This document shows positions 14,814 through 23,749 of a DNA stretch of 64,000 bases, in pieces (position 1 is the first letter of the stretch; each line of letters starts with the position of its first letter). The stretch spans positions 62,001-126,000 of the forward strand of contig NZ_JAUSSZ010000002.1 in the NCBI RefSeq assembly GCF_030812595.1. The letters run 5' to 3'. The notes beneath the pieces were generated by a model. It ran no database searches, was not told the DNA's origin, and saw only the letters and a program-made list of their open reading frames with translations. This DNA is from Arthrobacter bambusae. GTDB taxonomy: Bacteria; Actinomycetota; Actinomycetes; Actinomycetales; Micrococcaceae. A program made the position numbers and the translations under genes.

Positions 14814-16432
14814 TGCCCCCACAGATTGCCGCTTTCTTCCGCAAGTTCGGGGAAGGAATCAGAGGGTTCACCGCAGGGCAGCGCACGATCGCCATCATCG
14901 GTATCGCCGTCTTGGTCCTGGGCGGGATAGCGCTGTCAGCATGGCTTGGCAAACCATCGTATTCCCCGCTTTTCTCCGGTTTGAAGGACACCGACGCCAA
15001 CAGCATCGTGGAGCAGCTGCGCAAGGACAACGTCCCGTACGAGCTCAGCAACGGCGGTGCCACCATCTTGGTTCCGGACGACAAGGTCAACGATGAACGC
15101 TTGAAAGCTGCCGCAGCAGGCCTCCCGGCAGCGGCTGCCACGGGCTATTCGCTGCTGGACAAGCTCGGTGTGACTTCCTCCGAATTCCAGCAGACCGTGA
15201 CGTACAAGCGCGCGCTTGAGGGCGAACTCGCCACCACCATCCAGGCCATGGACGGCGTCAAGACCGCCGCCGTGCAGCTCGCCCTTCCGGCGAAAACGGT
15301 ATTCACGGCTACGACTCCGGACGCAACGGCATCCGTGTTCGTGGAAACGCAGCCTGGCATCACACTGTCCGCGGACAAGGTCCAGGCGATTGTGCACTTG
15401 ACCTCGGCGGCGATCGAGAACCTGAAGCCAACGAACGTGACCGTGGTTGATTCCCAAGGCAACGTCCTGTCCACGGTAGGAGGGGGAGCCGCGGGGTCCT
15501 CGTCCAAGCAGGCCGCCGACTACCAACAGCGCACGTCCGATTCGGTGAAGGCCGTGCTGGACAGGGTAGTGGGCCCGGGCAACGCCACGGTCGCCGTCGC
15601 TGCCGACGTGACGGGGGAGTCCGCGCAGCAGCGCAGCGAGACGTTCTCCACCGCCAAGGACGCGGCCCCACTGAGCGAGACCACCAAAACAGAGAAGTAC
15701 ACGGGAACGGGCGGAGGCGCTTCGGGTGTCTTGGGTCCGGACAACATTGCGGTGCCGGGCGGGACGAATGGCAACGGAAGCTTCGACTCCAGCGACACCA
15801 CCAAGAACAACGCCGTCAACAAGGTCACCGAAGACCGGACCATCCCGCAAGGCGCCCTCAAGCGCCAGACCATCTCCGTCGCCATCAACCAGGCTGCGGC
15901 GGCTGGACTCAACCTCAACTCCGTCAAGTCTCTCGTCACCTCCGCGGCCGGCGTCGATCCCACGCGCGGCGACGTGGTGACTGTTGAGGTGCTCCCTTTC
16001 AGCACCTCGGCCGCGGACGCCGCGGCACAGGCGCTCGGCGCGGCCAAGGCCCAGGCCGATGCCAAGCAACAGTCGGACTTGATGAACGCGCTGATCATCG
16101 GCGGCAGCATCCTGCTTGCAGTGGTGGCGCTGATTGTGCTTGTGCTGATCCTCCTGCGCCGCCGGCAGAGCCGCGAACCGGTTGACCTTGGCGAACGGCT
16201 CGACTTCGAAATGCTGCCCCAAGCCGTCTCTACGCCGGCGCTCGAAGGACCGCCCGCGACGACGGCGATCGAACTGCCGCCGGTGCATCCCGTTCCCGCG
16301 TTGCCGATGCCCGGAGCCGAAGCGCTCGACGGCGAGCGGCGGCGGGCCCAGATTGAAGCCATGGTCGCCGAGAACCCGGCACGGACCGCCGATTACCTGC
16401 GTGGCCTCATGGATGACAGGCAGCCGGTATGA
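14813..16432 (+). CDS. fliF: Flagellar MS-ring protein FliF
   Basis: 539 residues. It has a first membrane helix (TIAIIGIAVLVLGGIALSAWL), the YscJ/FliF ring-building domains (YSPLFSGLKDTDANSIVEQL, GATILVPDDKVNDERLKAAA, MDGVKTAAVQLALP), a low-complexity periplasmic loop, a second membrane helix near residue 425 (LIIGGSILLAVVALIVLVLILL) and a cytoplasmic FliG-binding tail ending in ARTADYLRGLMDD. It forms the base ring in the membrane. It overlaps fliG by four bases. Confidence 0.97.
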   Translation: MPPQIAAFFRKFGEGIRGFTAGQRTIAIIGIAVLVLGGIALSAWLGKPSYSPLFSGLKDTDANSIVEQLRKDNVPYELSNGGATILVPDDKVNDERLKAAAAGLPAAAATGYSLLDKLGVTSSEFQQTVTYKRALEGELATTIQAMDGVKTAAVQLALPAKTVFTATTPDATASVFVETQPGITLSADKVQAIVHLTSAAIENLKPTNVTVVDSQGNVLSTVGGGAAGSSSKQAADYQQRTSDSVKAVLDRVVGPGNATVAVAADVTGESAQQRSETFSTAKDAAPLSETTKTEKYTGTGGGASGVLGPDNIAVPGGTNGNGSFDSSDTTKNNAVNKVTEDRTIPQGALKRQTISVAINQAAAAGLNLNSVKSLVTSAAGVDPTRGDVVTVEVLPFSTSAADAAAQALGAAKAQADAKQQSDLMNALIIGGSILLAVVALIVLVLILLRRRQSREPVDLGERLDFEMLPQAVSTPALEGPPATTAIELPPVHPVPALPMPGAEALDGERRRAQIEAMVAENPARTADYLRGLMDDRQPV

Positions 16433-17457
16433 GGACCGGGGAGTTGGACGTAAGCAGCTTGTCCGGTGCCCAGAAGGTGGCCGTGGTGCTCATGCAGATG
16501 AGCCCGGCCAGCGCAGCCTCCGTCATGACCCAGTTCTCCGAATCCGAGGCCGAGGACATCGCCGCCGAGATCGTCCGTCTGCGGCGCGTTTCTCCAACCG
16601 TGGCAGACCACGTCATGACCGAGTTCCACGACCTGGCGGTCAGCGGACGCCGCACCGCCCGCGGCGGCCAGGAATTCGCCGTCGGGCTCCTGGAAGCTTC
16701 CTTCGGTGCGGACAAAGCGGCCGGTTTCATGGACAGGCTCGCCTCGACCATGGCCGGGAAGTCCTTCGAATTCCTGGAAATGATGGATTCCGGCCAACTT
16801 CTGGCCCTCATCGACGGCGAGATGCCGCAGACCATTGCCTTGATCTTGGCGCATTTGCGCCCGGGCAAGGCTTCCGCGGTCATGGCCGGCCTGGGCGAAG
16901 TGCAGCGGAGTGAGGTGGCCCGTTGCATCGCGACGATGGGGATGGCTTCGCCAGAGGCCGTGGGCATCGTGGCGGAGTCCCTCAAGGTTCGTGCCGGAGC
17001 GGTCATGTCCCAAAGGAAATCGAGCGAGATTGTCGGCGGCATCCAGCCCCTCGTTGACATCATCAACCGCTCCGACATCAACACCGAACGCTCGGTGCTC
17101 GAAGGCCTGGAAACCCTCGATCCTGAGTTGGCCACGGAAGTGCGCGCCAGGATGTTGACCTTCGTGGACATCGTGAAATTGGAACGGCGCGACATCCAGC
17201 AGATCCTGCGCGGGGTCAATGCAGAAGTGCTCGCCCTGGCCATGAAGGGTGCGCCGGCTGCGGTACTGGAGGCCGTGCGCACCAACGTGTCCGGGCGCAA
17301 CCTCGAAATCCTGGAAGCCGAGATGGCTTCCGCCGGGCCGGTGCGGGCTTCCCAGATTGAAGAGGCCCGGGCAGAGATTGTCCGTTCCGTCCGGGAATTG
17401 GAAGCCGAAGGCGCCATCGTCGTCCGGCGCGGCGAAGAAGACGACTATGTCTACTGA
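16429..17457 (+). CDS. fliG: Flagellar motor switch protein FliG
   Basis: 342 residues, normal length. The N-terminal domain carries LSGAQKVAVVLMQMSPASAASVM. The middle-domain motif appears as EMPQTIAL in place of the usual EHPQTIAL. The C-terminal torque helix region (MLTFVDIVKLERRDIQQILRGVNAEVLALAMKGA) keeps the charged residues that face the MotA loop. FliG converts stator force to rotor torque. It overlaps fliH by 11 bases. Confidence 0.96.
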   Translation: MRTGELDVSSLSGAQKVAVVLMQMSPASAASVMTQFSESEAEDIAAEIVRLRRVSPTVADHVMTEFHDLAVSGRRTARGGQEFAVGLLEASFGADKAAGFMDRLASTMAGKSFEFLEMMDSGQLLALIDGEMPQTIALILAHLRPGKASAVMAGLGEVQRSEVARCIATMGMASPEAVGIVAESLKVRAGAVMSQRKSSEIVGGIQPLVDIINRSDINTERSVLEGLETLDPELATEVRARMLTFVDIVKLERRDIQQILRGVNAEVLALAMKGAPAAVLEAVRTNVSGRNLEILEAEMASAGPVRASQIEEARAEIVRSVRELEAEGAIVVRRGEEDDYVY

Positions 17458-18061
17458 GGCCGGGTTCCGGAAGGTGGTTTTCCCCGACATCCAGCCGGCC
17501 GCGAGGTCGAGCAAGGAAGACCGTGGGTACACCCAGGGGCACGCCGCGGGTTACGCGGCCGGCATCCGGGCGGCAGCCGCGGAACAGTTGCGCCTCCGGG
17601 AACAGCTCCAAGCCGAACACCACGCAATGCTCGACGCCGGGCGCTTGGCCGTGGCGGAAGCTGTCGGCGTGCTTGAAGCGGCCGCAGCGGCGTCCAGGCG
17701 AAGCCGTGGCGTTGTGTTGGAGGATGCGCAGGACGTGTTGGCAGCCAGCGCAATAGAGCTTGCCGAAGCCATTCTCGGGTACGAACTCGACAACGGCGCG
17801 AACACCGCGCGCGCCGCTTTGGCACGTGCGCTCGGCGCAGCGTCCGGAGCGGAAACCATAACGGCCGTCCGTCTCCACCCCGCGGACCTTGCCGCCCTGG
17901 CCGCCGTCGACGCCGGGAACCCCTCCGGCGTCGAGCTCAAGGCAGATCCGGCACTCAACCCCGGGGACGCCATCGCTGAATATCCGCAAGGCTGGCTGGA
18001 CGCCCGGCTCAGCACCGCTTTGGAACGGGCCAAAGCAGCCCTGCTGGGGAACGACGCATGA
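17447..18061 (+). CDS. fliH: Flagellar assembly protein FliH
   Basis: 204 residues, started at the ATG inside the fliG end. The N-terminal half has the spaced glycines typical of FliH (GYTQGHAAGYAAGIRAAA), followed by a long helix and the C-terminal FliI-binding domain (EDAQDVLAASAIELAEAILGYELDN, AVRLHPADLAALAAV, IAEYPQGWLDARLSTALERAKAALLG). It regulates the export ATPase. It lies between fliG and fliI as in most flagellar operons. Confidence 0.9.
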   Translation: MSTEAGFRKVVFPDIQPAARSSKEDRGYTQGHAAGYAAGIRAAAAEQLRLREQLQAEHHAMLDAGRLAVAEAVGVLEAAAAASRRSRGVVLEDAQDVLAASAIELAEAILGYELDNGANTARAALARALGAASGAETITAVRLHPADLAALAAVDAGNPSGVELKADPALNPGDAIAEYPQGWLDARLSTALERAKAALLGNDA

Positions 18062-19401
18062 GCGTCACCGACTTCCGGCCGCACGCGGGCCGTTTCCGCG
18101 CAGCCCTCGCCGCAGCGGCGCCCCAGCGCGTAGGCACTGTGACATCCGTGCTCGGCCTTGGCCTCGAGATCTCCGGTTTGGACTGCGCGGTGGGAGACCT
18201 GGTAACCGTGGGGGAGGCACCCGGGCTCGACGCCGAAGTGGTGGCCTCGGTCAGTGGCGCCGTGCGCTGCATGCCGCTGGGACGGTTGACCGGAGTGGCC
18301 GCGGGAGACCAGGCACGCTCCAAGGGCACTCCGATCCTGGTCCCCACCGGCCACTGCCTCTTCGGGCGCGTGCTCGACGGGCTCGGGCGTCCGATCGATG
18401 GCAAAGGCCCCTTGGCCCCCAGCCCCATGGTCCCTGTCGACAACGAAGCACCCTCCGCAATGCACCGCGCCCGGGTGGACACCCCGCTCCAGACCGGCGT
18501 CCGCGTCCTGGACACCCTGGCCACTCTAGGCCGAGGCCAGCGCACGGGGCTGTTCGCAGGCTCGGGCGTTGGAAAGTCCTCGCTGCTGTCCATGATCGCC
18601 CGGGGCACGGACGCCGAAGTCTCCGTGATTGCCTTGGTAGGCGAACGCGGACGTGAAGTGCGCGAATTCCTGGAAGACGACCTCGGCCCCGAAGGCCTGG
18701 CCCGTTCCGTGGTGGTTGTTGCCACGTCCGATGAGCCGGCCCTGATGCGCCTGCGTGCCGCGGTCACGGCTACCCGGATTGCCGAATCGTTCCGCGAGGC
18801 CGGCCAGGACGTGGTGCTCATGATGGATTCGCTCACCCGCGTAGCCATGGCCCAGCGCGAAATCGGCCTGTCCGCCGGTGAGCCACCGGCGACCCGCGGC
18901 TACCCGCCGTCGACGTTTTCCGTGCTGGCCCGGCTCCTGGAACGCGCCGGAACCGCCGAGACCGGTTCCGTGACCGGCATCTACACCGTGCTGGTGGATG
19001 GCGACGACCACAACGAGCCGATCGCCGACGCCGCCCGCTCGATCCTCGACGGACACGTGGTCCTGGACCGGAAGCTCGCCGTCACGGGGCATTTTCCCTC
19101 GGTTGACGTGCTTGGATCGGTGTCCCGAGTGGCCTCCAAGGTCAATTCCGCCGACCGTACGGCGCTCGCGGCATCCCTGCGCAAGGTCCTCGCCGCGCGG
19201 CGCAGCGCGCAGGACCTGATCGACGTCGGCGCCTACCACCGCGGCAGCAATCCCTTGGTTGACGCGGCACTGGACCACGAAGCCGCCATCAACGGGTTCC
19301 TGCAGCAAAGCATGGACGAATCCACCCCGTACAGCGAGTCCTGGCCGGACCTCTTCCGGCTTTCAGCAAGCCTTTCAGCAAGCTTCGAAGGAGCCGCGTG
19401 A
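18058..19401 (+). CDS. fliI: Flagellum-specific export ATPase FliI
   Basis: 447 residues, F1-beta-like. Walker A GSGVGKS near 168-174, Walker B VVLMMDSLTR near 252-261 and the GERGREVREF motif near 195-204 are intact. It drives export with FliH and FliJ at the cytoplasmic face of the gate. ATGA overlap with fliH, GTGA overlap with fliJ. Its C-terminus carries a 12-bp in-frame tandem duplication (LSASLSASFEGAA). Confidence 0.97.
   Translation: MSVTDFRPHAGRFRAALAAAAPQRVGTVTSVLGLGLEISGLDCAVGDLVTVGEAPGLDAEVVASVSGAVRCMPLGRLTGVAAGDQARSKGTPILVPTGHCLFGRVLDGLGRPIDGKGPLAPSPMVPVDNEAPSAMHRARVDTPLQTGVRVLDTLATLGRGQRTGLFAGSGVGKSSLLSMIARGTDAEVSVIALVGERGREVREFLEDDLGPEGLARSVVVVATSDEPALMRLRAAVTATRIAESFREAGQDVVLMMDSLTRVAMAQREIGLSAGEPPATRGYPPSTFSVLARLLERAGTAETGSVTGIYTVLVDGDDHNEPIADAARSILDGHVVLDRKLAVTGHFPSVDVLGSVSRVASKVNSADRTALAASLRKVLAARRSAQDLIDVGAYHRGSNPLVDAALDHEAAINGFLQQSMDESTPYSESWPDLFRLSASLSASFEGAA
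19360..19383. repeat. 12-bp in-frame tandem duplication in the fliI end
   Basis: CTTTCAGCAAGC is repeated twice head to tail, duplicating the residues LSAS near the FliI C-terminus. Confidence 0.85.
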
Positions 19402-19823
19402 ACCGTCAATTCTCCCTGGCCGGGCTGTTGCGCCTGCGCCAGACGCAGCAGGACGCCGCCGCCAGCGGACTGGCCCGTGCCAACTCGCGGACAGCATCCC
19501 TGCGATCCCGCCGGGCTGAGGCACGGGAGGAACTTGCAGAGTCCGCGGGCGAAGCTGGAAGTTCCGCGTCGCTCCTGGCCATCGCGGCCTCCCGCGCGTC
19601 CGCGCAATGCATGTTGGCCGAGCTTGATGCCCTGGCCGCTACCGCGGAGGCCGAAGCCGCCGAGGCCCGGGCCGAATACACCGAGGCCAAGCGCCGTGCC
19701 GTGGGACTCGAGAAGCTTGAAATCCGCCACGGGGCCGCCTTCGAGGCTTCCGCGCTGCGCGCTGAACAAAGCATGCTGGACGAGATCGCATCCTCTGCTT
19801 GGCACCGGAAGGCTACCTCATGA
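19398..19823 (+). CDS. fliJ: Flagellar export protein FliJ
   Basis: 141 residues, GTG start overlapping fliI. FSLAGLLRLRQTQQDAAASGLARA opens a continuous alanine/arginine/glutamate-rich coiled coil, the FliJ hallmark. It ends LEIRHGAAFEASALRAEQSMLDEIASSAWHRK. FliJ sits in the FliI ring as a stalk. Sequence conservation is low, so position and coiled-coil shape carry the call. Confidence 0.88.
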   Translation: MNRQFSLAGLLRLRQTQQDAAASGLARANSRTASLRSRRAEAREELAESAGEAGSSASLLAIAASRASAQCMLAELDALAATAEAEAAEARAEYTEAKRRAVGLEKLEIRHGAAFEASALRAEQSMLDEIASSAWHRKATS

Positions 19824-20521
19824 GCATGACCGAGGCCATCGGGCGCATCCAAAGCATCCAATCGATGCTGCAGCAATTGAACCAAGGGGTCCTCCCGCAG
19901 GCCACGGCCGCGACCACCGCGACAGCGGCCTCCTCCGCGAGCACCGCCTCTTCCACGGACGCGGCGTCCTTCGCGCAAGCGTTGAGCACCGCCGTCGGGG
20001 ACTCGACGACGCCGGACGCAAGCCAGCTCGCTTCTTCTTCGGGGCTCGACGGCAATGCTGTATTTTCCGGTATTGCGGGCCTCGCCGGCGCCGCGGGCCT
20101 CTCCGGCATCGCGGGTCTCCCCGTTACTGCGGCGCCCGGGGCGGGCGGTGTCACTGGCGATGCCGTAGTGGCTGACGCCAAGAAATACGTGGGCGTGCCC
20201 TACGTCTGGGGCGGCACGAACCCGGCAGTGGGCATGGATTGCTCGGGTTTCGTGCAGCGCGTCTTCAAGGATCTCGGCGTCAATCTACCCCGCGTCGTCA
20301 GTGACCAGATGCGGCAAGGCACCCCTGTTGCGACCTTGGCCCAGGCCAAGCCTGGAGACCTGCTGGTCAGTTTCGGCGGTGAACACATCTCCATCTACCT
20401 CGGCAACGGCAAAGCGATCGACGCGCCTGTGCCCGGCCAGACCATCCAGATCCGTGATGCGTGGGAACAGCAGTCCAACCTGACCGCCATCCGCCGCATT
20501 GTCCCAGCGGGAGGCTCGTGA
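19820..20521 (+). CDS. NlpC/P60 cell-wall hydrolase within the flagellar operon
   Basis: 233 residues; ATG overlaps the fliJ stop. The N-terminus (MTEAIGRIQSIQSMLQQLNQ) is helical with no signal peptide, followed by an Ala/Thr/Ser linker and a GIAGLAGAAGLSGIAGL repeat. Residues about 114-228 are NlpC/P60: GVPYVWGG, Cys141 in MDCSGFVQ, His189 in GEHISIYLGNG. The family cleaves peptidoglycan stem peptides. It stands between fliJ and fliK, where a rod-associated hydrolase (FlgJ-like role) would be useful. Absence of a Sec signal suggests export through the flagellar gate; this is inference. Confidence 0.9.
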   Translation: MSMTEAIGRIQSIQSMLQQLNQGVLPQATAATTATAASSASTASSTDAASFAQALSTAVGDSTTPDASQLASSSGLDGNAVFSGIAGLAGAAGLSGIAGLPVTAAPGAGGVTGDAVVADAKKYVGVPYVWGGTNPAVGMDCSGFVQRVFKDLGVNLPRVVSDQMRQGTPVATLAQAKPGDLLVSFGGEHISIYLGNGKAIDAPVPGQTIQIRDAWEQQSNLTAIRRIVPAGGS

Positions 20522-21984
20522 TGCAGTTGCCTGCCGCTGTTGCGGGGTCTCCGCGTCCGGCTCTTCCTGGCTCTTCGCCCGTGCCGAAGTCTGGCGCCGC
20601 CGCCGGGTTTGAAGCCGTGATGAGCGGCGTGCTGGCGTCCGACGCGAAGACCCCGGACGGGACCACACAGCAAGCGCCCGACGGCGGCGCGCAGGGAAAG
20701 CCTGCGTCCGCGGCCGCGGGGACGGTTGCCGCAGCCGCTAAACCGGAATCGCCGAAGACGGTCAAGGACAAGGCTGAGGAGCCTGCCCCGACTGGCTCGC
20801 CCGACGCATCGGGTGCGGTGGACGCAGCCAGTGCAGCGGGCTTGGCGGCCGCTATTGCGGGCGTTCCCGCGATGGCGGAAGCCACCGCGAGGCCCGTTGC
20901 TCCGCAGTCGGGCGCGCCGCGCATTGCTGTGCCGATCAAAGGTGGCGCGATCAAAGGTGGCGCGGTTGAGGGTGGTGAAGTTGCGGGCAGCATTCAGCCG
21001 GCGCCGGCCGGAACTCCTGCCCAGGCTCCCGTGGTTCCTCCTCTTCCGGTCCCTGCCCCTACTGCGCCGGGGATGCCACCGCTCGGCAGCCCGGGCCAAA
21101 GCTCAACCCAGCCTGCTCCGATCTCCGCGAGTGCCTCAACAACCGGCCGGCAGCCCGCTGGGTCCCGGCCCACCAGCCCGCTAGCCGCCGGGACCCCGTC
21201 GCCCAACACCCCGCCGCCTATCAGCCCGTCGCCTGCCAGCCCGCTAGCCACCGGGACCCCGCTGCCTACCAGCCCGCCGCCCGCTAGCCTCGAACCCGGG
21301 ATCAAGACGACCGTCGCCCAGTCCCGGGAGTCCGGCACCGCCGTCGTGCTCCCCGCAGGGAAAGCCGCGACGCAACAGGACCCGCTGCGGACCCTCGGGC
21401 AGGACACTCCGGCAGCCCCGGCACTTGGGATTCCCGCGGTAATCCAGGCCGGAATTCCGGTGCCGCAGCCAGCGTCGACACCCCAGCAAGCCCCTGCGGC
21501 CGCCCCGGCGGGAATGGCAACGCCCACACCCCAAGCGGACCCTGCAAAACTGCTGCGCCAAGTGTCTGGACCACTGTTCTCCCTTGCAGCGGCCGCGCCC
21601 GGCGCGCACGTGATGACCTTGAAGCTGTCGCCGGAAGACCTAGGTCCGCTGACTGTCCGGGCCCATATTGACGGTGCAGGGGTGCGGATCGAATTGTTCG
21701 CGCCTGGAGAAGCGAGCCGTGAGGCGGTGCGCAGCGTCCTGCCGGAACTGCGGCGCGAGCTCGGCGAATCAGGCTTCGGCGCCAGCCTGGACCTATCCGA
21801 CCACAACCCTCCGGCCGATACCGCCGCGGGCGGCTCGGACCCCAGGGGTTCGGATCCACAGAACCGGCGCCCGGCCGAAAACCCGGCCTTCCCACGGGGC
21901 AGCGACGGCGAATCGGGTCGCTTGCCGCGGACCGTCGTCGTACTTCCCCGAAGCAGTATCAGCAGCCTGGACATTCTTGTCTGA
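20521..21984 (+). CDS. fliK: Flagellar hook-length control protein FliK
   Basis: 487 residues, ATG overlapping the previous stop. The first 350 residues are low complexity and Pro/Ala/Gly/Ser-rich, with internal repeats (IKGGAIKGGAVEGGEV; AAGTPSPNTPPPISPSPASPLATGTPLPTSPPP). The C-terminal domain (HVMTLKLSPEDLGPLTVRAHIDGAGVRIELFAPGEASREAVRSVLPELRRELGESGFG) is the Flg_hook domain that switches FlhB specificity. The disordered ruler region is expected for FliK and its repeats suggest recent length change. Confidence 0.93.
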   Translation: MQLPAAVAGSPRPALPGSSPVPKSGAAAGFEAVMSGVLASDAKTPDGTTQQAPDGGAQGKPASAAAGTVAAAAKPESPKTVKDKAEEPAPTGSPDASGAVDAASAAGLAAAIAGVPAMAEATARPVAPQSGAPRIAVPIKGGAIKGGAVEGGEVAGSIQPAPAGTPAQAPVVPPLPVPAPTAPGMPPLGSPGQSSTQPAPISASASTTGRQPAGSRPTSPLAAGTPSPNTPPPISPSPASPLATGTPLPTSPPPASLEPGIKTTVAQSRESGTAVVLPAGKAATQQDPLRTLGQDTPAAPALGIPAVIQAGIPVPQPASTPQQAPAAAPAGMATPTPQADPAKLLRQVSGPLFSLAAAAPGAHVMTLKLSPEDLGPLTVRAHIDGAGVRIELFAPGEASREAVRSVLPELRRELGESGFGASLDLSDHNPPADTAAGGSDPRGSDPQNRRPAENPAFPRGSDGESGRLPRTVVVLPRSSISSLDILV

Positions 21985-22000
21985 TGAAAGAGAGCCAATA

Positions 22001-22438
22001 GTGACCATCCAAGCCATCGCGGCAAGCAGTGGAATCCAGCCTGGAAGCGGAACTGCCGCGCCCGCACCCGCGAAGTCCATGGACTCGAGCATGTTCATGA
22101 ACCTGCTCGTGACCCAACTGAAGAACCAGGATCCAAGCGCTCCCATGGACACCAACCAAATGATGAGCCAGACCGTCCAACTGTCCATGATGGAGAAAAT
22201 GACGGAGCTCACCGCCGACGCCAAGGAGAGCTTTTCGCTCCAGATGCGCAGCGCCGCCGCACAGATCATCGGCCATAACGTCAGCTACACCCTCGCGGAC
22301 GGGACGAAGGGTTCCGGCGTCGCTAGTTCGGTTTCCTTCGCTGCCGGTACCCCCACCGTGGCGGTCGGGGGAGCGAATGTTCCGCTCGATTCGATCAGCG
22401 GCATGACGGCCGCGCCCACTGCTTCGCCAACCTCCTGA
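22001..22438 (+). CDS. flgD: Flagellar hook capping protein FlgD
   Basis: 145 residues. The GTG was chosen because an AAAGAGAG sequence precedes it and the upstream extension lies inside fliK. The FlgD N-domain is clear: MFMNLLVTQLKNQDPSAPMDTNQMMSQTVQLSMMEKM. It then has a short beta-rich part (GHNVSYTLADGTKGSGVASSVSF). It is shorter than enteric FlgD (about 230), lacking most of the C-terminal immunoglobulin-like region, as in several Gram-positives. It caps the growing hook. Confidence 0.93.
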   Translation: MTIQAIAASSGIQPGSGTAAPAPAKSMDSSMFMNLLVTQLKNQDPSAPMDTNQMMSQTVQLSMMEKMTELTADAKESFSLQMRSAAAQIIGHNVSYTLADGTKGSGVASSVSFAAGTPTVAVGGANVPLDSISGMTAAPTASPTS

Positions 22439-22482
22439 CGCTCCGCAAACCTCCTCTGAACCACCCGAAGAAAGGCAACACC

Positions 22483-23655
22483 ATGCTTCGTTCGCTGTAC
22501 TCCGGAATCTCCGGCCTCCGTGCCCACCAGGCCATGCTGGACGTCACGGGAAACAACATCGCCAACGTGAACACGGCCGGCTTCAAGGCTTCCTCAACCC
22601 AGTTCCAGGACACACTGTCCCAGATGACCCAGGGCGCCGGCGCCCCGCAGGCTGAAACCGGCGGCACCAACCCGGCCCAGATCGGCCTGGGCGTGCGCGT
22701 TGCGGGGGTCAGCACCAACTTCAGCCAGGGTTCATCGCAGAGCACCGGGCGAGCCACTGACATGATGATTTCCGGCGACGGGTTCTTCATCACCAGCAAG
22801 GCAGGGCAGCAGCTCTACACCCGTGCCGGTGCCTTCGACATGGACGCGGCAGGCCGCCTCGTGAGTCCCGATGGCGGGATCCTGCAAGGCTGGTCCGCCG
22901 CCAACGGTGTGGTGAACCAGGGAGGTCCCGTTGGCCCGATCACGCTCTCGCCCAACACAACGTCGGCAGCAGTCGCCACCACCAAAGCCTCGCTGGACGG
23001 CAACCTGCCGTCCGACGCTGCCGTGGGAACCAGCGTGGAGCGCCAAGTCAAGGTGTACGACGCCGACGGCGCATCCCGCAGCCTGACGCTGACGTTCAGC
23101 CGCTCTGCGGGCGGTTGGGACGTGGCAGGGGCAGACGCCAACGGCGCCGCAGGCAACACGACGCTCACGTTCGCCAACGGTGCGCTGACCTCCGGCGGCA
23201 CCATGACAGTCGGCGGCATCTCGGTGGACATGTCCACTGTTACCGGCTTCGCGGCGATGAGCACGCTCACGGTCGGCAGCCAGAACGGATCCGAGGCTGG
23301 CAAGCTGGAATCCTTTACTTTGGGCGGAGACGGCTCACTCGTTGGCTCGTTCAGCAACGGCGCCAAGCAGGTTTTGGCGAGGGTGGCCCTTGCCCGCTTC
23401 ACCAACCCCGGGGGCCTCGAGAAAGCCGGTAGCTCGACGTACGTGGCCACCGCCAACTCCGGCGCGGCCCAGCTGGGAGCGCCGGGCGACGCCGGACTCG
23501 GTACCTTGACCGCGGGGTCCCTCGAGATGTCCAACGTGGACCTCTCGCAGGAATTCACCAACCTGATCGTCGCCCAGCGTGGCTTCCAGGCCAATGCCCG
23601 CATCATCACCACCTCGGATGAGGTTCTGCAGGAACTCACCAACCTGAAGCATTAG
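22483..23655 (+). CDS. flgE: Flagellar hook protein FlgE (only FlgE/F/G-family gene here)
   Basis: 390 residues, with an AAGAAAGG Shine-Dalgarno. The N-terminus MLRSLYSGISGLRAHQAMLDVTGNNIANVNTAGFK and the C-terminus (MSNVDLSQEFTNLIVAQRGFQANARIITTSDEVLQELTNLKH) are the hook-family ends. The internal motif TDMMISGDGFFI is typical of FlgE. It makes the hook and is the last gene of the operon, followed by a stem-loop. No FlgF or FlgG homologue is present in the window. Confidence 0.95.
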   Translation: MLRSLYSGISGLRAHQAMLDVTGNNIANVNTAGFKASSTQFQDTLSQMTQGAGAPQAETGGTNPAQIGLGVRVAGVSTNFSQGSSQSTGRATDMMISGDGFFITSKAGQQLYTRAGAFDMDAAGRLVSPDGGILQGWSAANGVVNQGGPVGPITLSPNTTSAAVATTKASLDGNLPSDAAVGTSVERQVKVYDADGASRSLTLTFSRSAGGWDVAGADANGAAGNTTLTFANGALTSGGTMTVGGISVDMSTVTGFAAMSTLTVGSQNGSEAGKLESFTLGGDGSLVGSFSNGAKQVLARVALARFTNPGGLEKAGSSTYVATANSGAAQLGAPGDAGLGTLTAGSLEMSNVDLSQEFTNLIVAQRGFQANARIITTSDEVLQELTNLKH

Positions 23656-23699
23656 CGGCCGGGACTGCGGCAGGGGCGCCCCGTCACGTCACGCACAAA

Positions 23700-23729
23700 G
23701 GTGGCCGGCATCTCTGGACGCCGGCCACC
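23700..23729. terminator. Bidirectional stem-loop between flgE and protease gene
   Basis: Perfect 10-bp stem GGTGGCCGGC / GCCGGCCACC with a 10-base loop between two convergent genes. No T run follows on the plus strand. Confidence 0.6.
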
Positions 23730-23749
23730 CTCAAGCAACTACTGCACTT

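Noticed and set aside
14936-17532. Long minus-strand open frames opposite fliF and fliG (450 and 379 codons)
   Set aside because: Antisense to well-supported flagellar genes with strong family motifs; no independent ribosome site or family.
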